Source: Candidatus Sacchlamyda saccharinae (GTDB lineage Bacteria > Chlamydiota > Chlamydiia > Chlamydiales > Rhabdochlamydiaceae). Taken from it: a stretch of 64,000 nucleotides of DNA. Positions 63,115 to 64,000 of this stretch are shown in pieces (position 1 is the stretch's first letter; each line of letters starts with the position of its first letter). The stretch covers positions 310,001 through 374,000 of the forward strand of contig JAUHQI010000004.1 of NCBI GenBank assembly GCA_030408505.1. Reading direction: 5' to 3'. The notes under the pieces were generated by a model. The model saw only the letters and a list, made by a program, of their open reading frames with translations, searched no databases and was not told the DNA's origin. A program made the translations under genes and the position numbers.

Positions 63115-63167
63115 CTTGAAAACAGAAGTGCCGCAAGGTACCGGGGGTTCGAATCCCTCCTCTTCCG
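63115..63167 (+). repeat. attR: displaced tRNA-Ser 3' half
   Basis: CTTGAAAACAGAAGT (63115-63129), a variable arm GCCGCAAGGTA that differs from the intact gene, and CCGGGGGTTCGAATCCCTCC through CTCTTCCG (63141-63167). No 5' half, so not a functional tRNA. Confidence 0.85.
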
Positions 63168-63237
63168 ATGCTTCGCTCGGAAGAGTGAGGGTTCGAATCC
63201 CCGGAGGGGGTTTGCACCGAGCGATCAGCGAGTAGAT

Positions 63238-63280
63238 GATTGCGTAGCAATCAGCCCAAAGGGCCGAAGGCGTAGCCTTC
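63238..63280 (+). repeat. Three consecutive mini-hairpins
   Basis: GATTGC-GTA-GCAATC, GCCC-AAA-GGGC, and GAAGGC-GTA-GCCTTC placed end to end with one-base gaps. Two have the same GTA loop, which looks like a deliberate repeat class. Confidence 0.6.
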
Positions 63281-63476
63281 AGTCCATCCCTCCTCTTCCG
63301 AAGGGCGCCCATAGACCGGCCCTGATCGACGGGAGACGCTAGTCCCCGCTGAAGGGCGACTCCTGCTACAAAAGGAGCCTCTTTTGAGAACAAATCCTCA
63401 TTTATATTTTTGTAAAAAAATCATCTCTTGCATACTACTGATACTGCAGACGAGCATTCTTTTTGGAGAAATCACG

Positions 63477-64000
63477 ATGAGAGAAGTAATTGATGAATAT
63501 GACCCCGAGTATTGCCACTCATTGGAGGCAGTATATGGGAAAGGGATGATGTCCGAGGGTGGGGCTGAAGGGATTGATTTCATGTTCAAGGACCTGCCGA
63601 TTCAGGGGAAAAAAGCCCTGGATATTGGCTGTGGCTTGGGCGGTGTAGCCTATCACTTAGCCACAAAATACGAAATGGATGTGACAGGACTGGAAATCAA
63701 CTCATGGATGGTAAAGGAAGCCGAGCGAAACACCCCAGCTGAAATAAAACCCCGGCTCACTTTTGTCTTGAGTACGAATAATGCTTCCCTCCCCTTTGAG
63801 AATGATAGCTTCGATATCGTCTATAGCAAAGGGGTTCTCTGTCATGTCGAAAACAAACGAGAACTTTTTAAGGAATGTCATCGAATTCTAAAACCTGGTG
63901 GCCTCTTAGTGATCAATGATTGGCTGAGCCCCACAAAAGGTAAATGGGGTGGCTATGTTCAGCGGCTCGTAGAATTAGAAGGTCTTTCCCTTTATGCCGA
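63477..64000 (+). CDS. Class I SAM-dependent methyltransferase, 3'-truncated by window edge
   Basis: 174 residues visible, open to the end of the window. GGAG lies 8 bases before ATG 63477. Motif I LDIGCGLGGVAYHLA (about 48-62), acidic loop VTGLEIN, motif II FDIVYSKGVLCHV, motif III RILKPGGLLVIND. The start, AVYGKGMMSEGGAEG, resembles phosphoethanolamine or glycine-betaine type N-methyltransferases; substrate is inference. First gene outside the island. Confidence 0.88.
   Translation, partial: MREVIDEYDPEYCHSLEAVYGKGMMSEGGAEGIDFMFKDLPIQGKKALDIGCGLGGVAYHLATKYEMDVTGLEINSWMVKEAERNTPAEIKPRLTFVLSTNNASLPFENDSFDIVYSKGVLCHVENKRELFKECHRILKPGGLLVINDWLSPTKGKWGGYVQRLVELEGLSLYA

Larger units (their letters stand above)
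25346..63167. mobile_element. Integrated genomic island (~38 kb) in tRNA-Ser
   Basis: Bounded by two copies of the tRNA-Ser 3' half (25346-25398 and 63115-63167), with an integrase gene 300 bases inside the left end reading inward. A 17-bp direct repeat AGCACATTTTATGCACA lies inside each end (25507 and 62978), as expected for integrase arm sites. Contents: recombination and replication genes on the left, metal resistance and carbon-energy cargo in the middle and right. No conjugation genes are present, so it is an integrative element that would need help to move, perhaps a phage satellite or a plasmid-derived island. Confidence 0.88.
62833..63476. other. Island right end, palindrome-rich intergenic region
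   Basis: 644 bases without a gene. Holds the right 17-bp arm repeat, the tRNA-Ser 3' half, a perfect inverted repeat CTCTTCCGA / TCGGAAGAG (63160-63185), further partial copies of the tRNA end (ATCCCTCCTCTTCCG at 63286-63300) and a run of three short hairpins. Confidence 0.6.

Noticed and set aside
62995-63393. 132-codon minus-strand frame with GFEPPV-type text
   Set aside because: It is antisense to the tRNA-Ser remnant and its flanks; GFEPPVP is the usual false translation of a tRNA T-arm.

Overview
Overall, the window looks like the chromosome of an obligately intracellular, probably environmental chlamydia (phylum Chlamydiota, Parachlamydiales/Simkaniaceae-like). This rests on: a degenerate integrase resembling the pGP7/pGP8 proteins of chlamydial plasmids; queuine salvage genes (transporter plus Tgt); a salvage thymidine kinase; many lineage-specific tandem paralogues; and few ordinary metabolic operons outside the island. 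The genus cannot be fixed from the sequence alone.

1-25.3 kb, resident chromosome. A 5'-truncated unknown gene and a membrane-tethered GNAT-like protein come first. They are followed by eight tandem, overlapping paralogues (1821-8379). Each encodes an N-terminal hydrophobic anchor, a glycine-rich loop with a conserved lysine, and a D-x-D-P...N-F-G...I-D-x-G block, which reads as a divergent kinase-like fold. Hsp20 and a membrane-anchored family-2 glycosyltransferase run on from this array. Next are the queuosine pair (yhhQ-tgt), tdk, a C39/papain-like candidate protease, a sodium:solute symporter and a duplicated three-gene cassette of unknown proteins (A-B-C twice, 17.3-21.1 kb). The stretch closes with a Tyr/Gly/Arg-rich small secreted protein, an NDP-forming acyl-CoA synthetase fused to GNAT, and tRNA-Ser(UGA).

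25.3-63.2 kb, integrated genomic island. It starts at the 3' half of tRNA-Ser and ends at a second copy of that tRNA 3' half. A 17-bp direct repeat lies just inside each end. The left arm is a mobility and replication block: active tyrosine integrase, degenerate pGP7/8-like recombinase, winged-helix protein, SF3-type helicase, zinc-finger/Toprim primase, two small phage-type proteins, a divergent Cro-like repressor, and a Bet single-strand annealing protein with a YqaJ/lambda-type exonuclease.

The cargo is mostly metal resistance. It includes a CopB-type copper ATPase, multicopper oxidase, outer-membrane factors, three small Cys-rich metallothionein-like proteins, a Cys-rich copper-storage protein (Csp/DUF326), MerA, a MerC-like transporter, a ZIP-like carrier and a CsoR-type repressor with a matching operator. 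A CusCBA-type efflux operon is headed by a P2A (Ca2+-type) ATPase. Embedded in it is an energy module, glgP-xfp-ackA, that would turn glycogen into acetyl phosphate and ATP; a wrecked glgC remnant lies nearby. An IS903-group element (15-bp inverted repeats, 9-bp target duplication) has recently split csoR from its downstream metallothionein genes.

63.2-64 kb, chromosome again. A palindrome-rich att region is followed by the start of an SAM-dependent methyltransferase that runs off the window. No rRNA and no CRISPR array were seen. All similarity statements are from recognition of motifs; no database search was run.
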